Assembly: GCA_963621575.1 (NCBI GenBank)
Contig: CAVFEH010000033.1
Location: 1 to 9,241, forward strand
DNA length: 9,241 nucleotides
From: UBA1724 sp963621575
GTDB lineage: Bacteria; Verrucomicrobiota; Lentisphaeria; Oligosphaerales; Oligosphaeraceae
Reading direction: 5' to 3'
Notes under the pieces: generated by a model
Databases searched by the model: none
What the model saw: the letters and a program-made list of their open reading frames with translations, nothing else
Told to the model about the DNA's origin: nothing
Part shown: positions 6,727 to 9,241 of the stretch, piece after piece
Numbering within the stretch: the first letter of the stretch is position 1
How the letters are laid out: each line of letters begins with the position of its first letter
Made by a program: the position numbers and the translations under genes

Positions 6727-9241
6727 ATGCAAGTCATTTCGTCCATTCTAAAAATAGAGCGCGGCGTTGGCACCTGGGTGGATGATGTCGGTTCTTCTAC
6801 CTATACGCCGTCCTTCCCACTGGGTGTCCTCGTCACTCTCGCTATCGACCTCCGCGCTCCCATGACAGGGGATGCGGAGCTGCCATCCCTCCCCGCTTAT
6901 CCAAAGTCGGAGCTGGATGGGCTCTCGCTACTCTTCGTCATGGACCTGGACTATGACCAGGAGACCATTCCGCCATTTATCCGTACCACCGGCATTACGC
7001 TTACCGAGGACACTGCAGGCCATTTAATCTGCGTTGTCCCCCTCCCGGACACGAACACGGAGGCCATGCGCGCCGCGCTCTCCACGGCGGAAACCCAGAT
7101 CTTCCGTTGCGAGATCATTGGACGCAACGCTTCCGGAGTCGATGTTTTTGCGGTCCCGTTTTCCATGACAGTGCGAAACCGCGTGCTGTTGGGCGACGCC
7201 ACAGAGACTCCCGACCCCGATGCCGCCGACTGGATTCCCACCGTAAATGCCCTGCTGCAGGAAGTTATCGACCAGAAGGCCGATTCTTTGAAAGGTGACC
7301 CTGGAACTCCCGGCGCCGATGGCGTCAATGGACAGAGCGCCTACGAGATCTGGATCGCCCAGGGGAACTCCGGCACCGAGGAGGACTTCCTGGAGTCTCT
7401 GAAGGGTGCCCCTGGCGAAAAAGGCGACACAGGTGCGACGGGCGACACCGGCCTTCTCACCATGGGAACCGTCACGACTTTGAAGAGTGGCGAGGAAGCA
7501 ACAGCCACGATTACAGACGGCGTGCTTTCTCTGGGCATTCCCGCAGGTGCCAACGGGACAGATGGCTTCGCGCTCTGTTACGCATTTAGTCCTGTGGCCA
7601 CCGGCAATTCCGACCAATGGCACCAGTCCCTCCAGGAGGGAGATGTCTACTGGCGGATTTCCGAGGACAATGGCGCCACATGGAGCACTGCGCGCCGTTT
7701 GGAGCAGGCCGCGGTGGCTCCCATCGCCCGGTTCTCCGCTGTCGCGCAGGACACTGACAGCGAGTGGCTTGCCACGGAACAGAAGGATGGATATGTCCAA
7801 CTCCCTGAGGGCGTTGCGTATTTCCGCATTTTGTGTGATGGATACCCCTGGACAGAGCCTCGCCTTATCTCCCCCACCTCTGGCATGGATGGCATGACGG
7901 CGGCTGAAATCGCCGCCGCTGAGGTGCCCCTGAAAGCCGCCTCCATGCGTGCACAGTTCTCCGCTGATGGCGCCGAGTGGCACGCCGCCATCACCGACGG
8001 CGATCTTTATGTCCGGTTCTTCTCCACCACTGGCACTATCCTCGTCAAATGGAGTCTTGCGTCTTATGGCAAAGACCATTCCATCCAGGAATTGCAGGTG
8101 TCCGCGTACGGTGCCCCGTGGCACGATACCCCCAAGGACGGCGACAAATACATGAAAATTTCGCTGGATGGCGGCGCCTCCTGGTATGCGAAGTGCTTTC
8201 AGATCCAAGGCGACAAAGGGGAGAAGGGCGACAAAGGGGAGAAGGGCGACAAAGGGGAAAAGGGCGACAAAGGGGAGAAAGGCGACAAGGGAGACCCTGG
8301 CGATGTAAGCGGCTACACCCTCCCCGCCGCCACGTCCAGCACCCTTGGCGGCGTGAAGGTGGGCTCCGGCCTTGCCGTCGCCGAGGACGGCACCCTCTCC
8401 TCCACCTCAACGGGAAGCAGTTCTTCCGAGGCTGCGTGGGGCAGTATTTCCGGCACGCTCTCCGAACAGGCCGACCTCTCCGCGGCACTGTCGGAAAAGG
8501 CGGACGCCAGCGCGCTGGCCGCCATTCAGACGACCGCCAGCTCTGCACAGGATGCCATCGACTTCCACTCCAGCGAAACCGCCATCCATGTGCCCACTTC
8601 CGGCTCCGCCGGGCAGGTCCTTACAAAGACCGCCAGCGGGACGGAATGGAAGGACGCAAGCACGGTCGACGCAAGCGGCTACACCCTCCCCGCCGCCACG
8701 TCCAGCACCCTTGGCGGCGTGAAGGTGGGCTCCGGCCTTGCCGTCTCCGAGGACGGAACACTCTCCTCCATCGCGGAGGAGGCCGTCTGGGGGAACATCT
8801 CTGGGACGCTTACCGCGCAGACCGACCTTGCCACGGCTTTGGCGGCGAAGGCGGACGCCAGCGCGCTGGCCGCCATTCAGACGACCGCAAGCACGGCACA
8901 GGATGCCATCGACTCCCACTCCAGCGACACGGCCATCCATGTCCCCACCAGTGGCACCGCCGGGCAGGTCCGGCACGCTCTCCGAACAGGCCGACCTCTC
9001 CGCGGCACTGTCGGAAAAGGCGGACGCCAGCGCGCTGGCCGCCATTCAGACGACCGCCAGCTCTGCACAGGATGCCATCGACTTCCACTCCAGCGAAACC
9101 GCCATCCATGTGCCCACTTCCGGCTCCGCCGGGCAGGTCCTTACAAAGACCGCCAGCGGGACGGAATGGAAGGACGCAAGCACGGTCGACGCAAGCGGCT
9201 ACACCCTCCCCGCCGCCACGTCCAGCACCCTTGGCGGCGTG
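6727..9241 (+). CDS. Collagen-like modular tail fibre, 3' partial, with a frame break near 8971
   Basis: The start ATG follows a GGAG SD (6717-6720, 6 nt spacing), and the frame is open to the window edge. Residues 1-165 form a beta-rich N-terminal domain, probably for attachment (MQVISSILKIERGVGTW ... FAVPFSMTVRNRVLLGD). A short helix (TVNALLQEVIDQKADSLKG) leads into Gly-X-Y repeats at about 190-201 and 227-242. These flank an SAYEIWIAQGNSGTEEDFL motif that is widespread in phage fibres. Four degenerate domains follow (about 285-494), then a pure GDKGEK tract (495-527). After that come repeat units of about 120 residues, each with YTLPAATSSTLGGVKVGSGL, a WGxISGTL-x-x-Q-x-DL element and HVPTSGxAGQV. 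The likely product is a trimeric receptor-binding side or tail fibre. The first 748 codons are coherent. After V748 (codon 8968-8970) the homologous repeat continues in the +1 frame (frame 2), so the frame-1 translation from 8971 is an Arg/His-rich artefact. No stop is reached in either frame before the window ends. Confidence 0.88.
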   Translation, partial: MQVISSILKIERGVGTWVDDVGSSTYTPSFPLGVLVTLAIDLRAPMTGDAELPSLPAYPKSELDGLSLLFVMDLDYDQETIPPFIRTTGITLTEDTAGHLICVVPLPDTNTEAMRAALSTAETQIFRCEIIGRNASGVDVFAVPFSMTVRNRVLLGDATETPDPDAADWIPTVNALLQEVIDQKADSLKGDPGTPGADGVNGQSAYEIWIAQGNSGTEEDFLESLKGAPGEKGDTGATGDTGLLTMGTVTTLKSGEEATATITDGVLSLGIPAGANGTDGFALCYAFSPVATGNSDQWHQSLQEGDVYWRISEDNGATWSTARRLEQAAVAPIARFSAVAQDTDSEWLATEQKDGYVQLPEGVAYFRILCDGYPWTEPRLISPTSGMDGMTAAEIAAAEVPLKAASMRAQFSADGAEWHAAITDGDLYVRFFSTTGTILVKWSLASYGKDHSIQELQVSAYGAPWHDTPKDGDKYMKISLDGGASWYAKCFQIQGDKGEKGDKGEKGDKGEKGDKGEKGDKGDPGDVSGYTLPAATSSTLGGVKVGSGLAVAEDGTLSSTSTGSSSSEAAWGSISGTLSEQADLSAALSEKADASALAAIQTTASSAQDAIDFHSSETAIHVPTSGSAGQVLTKTASGTEWKDASTVDASGYTLPAATSSTLGGVKVGSGLAVSEDGTLSSIAEEAVWGNISGTLTAQTDLATALAAKADASALAAIQTTASTAQDAIDSHSSDTAIHVPTSGTAGQVRHALRTGRPLRGTVGKGGRQRAGRHSDDRQLCTGCHRLPLQRNRHPCAHFRLRRAGPYKDRQRDGMEGRKHGRRKRLHPPRRHVQHPWRR
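7579..8208 (+). repeat. Four degenerate WH/GD domain repeats in the fibre
   Basis: Four related segments occur at about 7579-7707, 7729-7869, 7948-8064 and 8092-8208. Each follows a pattern of a beta strand, a W-H or E-W position, a G-D-x-Y or similar turn, then R/K-x-S/F and a closing W: DQWHQSLQEGDVYWRIS, EWLATEQKDGYVQLPEG, EWHAAITDGDLYVRFF and PWHDTPKDGDKYMKIS. They have diverged in DNA and protein, so the duplication is old. They probably form small beta domains stacked along the fibre between the collagen-like segments. Confidence 0.7.
8209..8298 (+). repeat. 18-bp tandem repeat encoding GDKGEK (five units)
   Basis: Units start at 8209, 8227, 8245, 8263 and 8281. The first two are identical (GGCGACAAAGGGGAGAAG), the third and fourth differ by one base each, and the fifth has diverged to encode GDKGDP. 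The unit is a multiple of three, so copy-number change would keep the frame and only lengthen or shorten the collagen-like stalk. The charged Lys-Gly-Glu/Asp triplets are the type that stabilises bacterial collagen triple helices without hydroxyproline. Confidence 0.95.
8307..8968 (+). repeat. Modular fibre repeat units with perfect DNA-level blocks
   Basis: Unit 1 spans 8308-8673 (122 codons). Unit 2 begins at 8674 and is 15 nt shorter in its linker. A 73-bp block is identical at 8307-8379 and 8673-8745 (AGYTL/LGGVKVGSGLAV region). A 41-bp block is identical at 8497-8537 and 8848-8888 (KADASALAAIQTTA). The sequences between these blocks have diverged strongly, so the identical patches suggest gene conversion or selective exchange among units. 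Confidence 0.9.
8449..9241 (+). repeat. Perfect tandem duplication with 520-bp period, running off the window
   Basis: 8449-8721 and 8969-9241 are identical over all 273 bases that can be compared, so 8449-8968 acts as one period and a second copy starts at 8969. At the junction only TCC (8969-8971) is shared between the incoming sequence (as in GGGCAGGTCC of unit 1, 8611-8620) and the start of the copy (TCCGGCACG). Because 520 is not divisible by three, the second copy is read one base out of frame. Confidence 0.95.

Noticed and set aside
7024..8208. Long minus-strand open frame (394 codons) opposite the fibre
   Set aside because: It lies wholly opposite a coherent fibre frame with recognisable collagen and fibre motifs. 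Its own translation is a low-information Gly/Arg mixture, and GC-rich codon bias explains the lack of stops.
8209..8298. CRISPR-like array
   Set aside because: The units are contiguous 18-bp in-frame repeats without spacers and encode Gly-X-Y collagen triplets.
6727..9241. Diversity-generating retroelement variable region in the fibre
   Set aside because: The repeat copies are either identical or diverged at all base types. No adenine-biased template/variable pair and no reverse transcriptase are visible in the window; the fibre 3' end is missing, so this cannot be excluded beyond the edge.

Overview
This window is a stretch of a phage or prophage late (tail) operon on the + strand. It contains a tape-measure protein, two uncharacterised minor-tail or baseplate-type proteins, a probable beta-helix appendage protein, and the first part of a very long collagen-like modular tail fibre that runs off the right edge. 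One small AT-rich gene lies on the opposite strand just ahead of the tape-measure gene and looks like an inserted accessory (moron) gene. The host is a bacterium with ordinary Shine-Dalgarno (SD) use. The operon is GC-rich, roughly 55-60% by eye. Several features resemble, from memory and without a search, prophage tail modules of the Planctomycetota/Verrucomicrobiota/Lentisphaerota group: the tape-measure C-terminus (a PTFSSRSLLAALGRF stretch followed by a T-E-x-V-K-K-L run), an FRGFSAGEVKFSG motif, and an N-terminal 'S-A-x-x-W-N' motif. The host assignment is a weak inference.

Layout: 1-54 is the probable last 17 codons of an upstream + strand gene. 74-403 is the minus-strand moron. 431-3235 is the TP901-type tape measure. 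3251-4162 and 4163-5128 are two tightly coupled unknown structural genes. 5134-6693 is a Cys-rich protein with a beta-helix-like entry motif and two poly-C tracts. 6727 to the end is the modular fibre: an N-terminal attachment domain, three collagen-like Gly-X-Y segments, four degenerate WH/GD domains, then roughly 120-residue repeat units. No region longer than 300 bases lacks a gene.

The + strand genes from 431 onward are spaced 0-33 nt apart, and all but the tape measure have a recognisable SD, so they probably form one late transcript for tail tip and receptor-binding structures. The tape measure sets tail length and forms the core. The next two genes sit where distal-tail/baseplate proteins are normally encoded. 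The last two are probably surface appendages contacting the host.

Two things stand out. First, a perfect tandem duplication with a 520-bp period (8449-8968, copied again from 8969 to the window end) is not a multiple of three and throws the fibre gene out of frame at about 8971. It is either a real frame-switching rearrangement or a sequencing/assembly artefact. Second, the AT-rich antisense gene sits so close to the tape-measure start that its SD, and possibly its promoter, overlap the region where the tape-measure SD should be; the tape measure has none. I found no CRISPR array, tRNA, insertion sequence, integrase, attachment site or retroelement.
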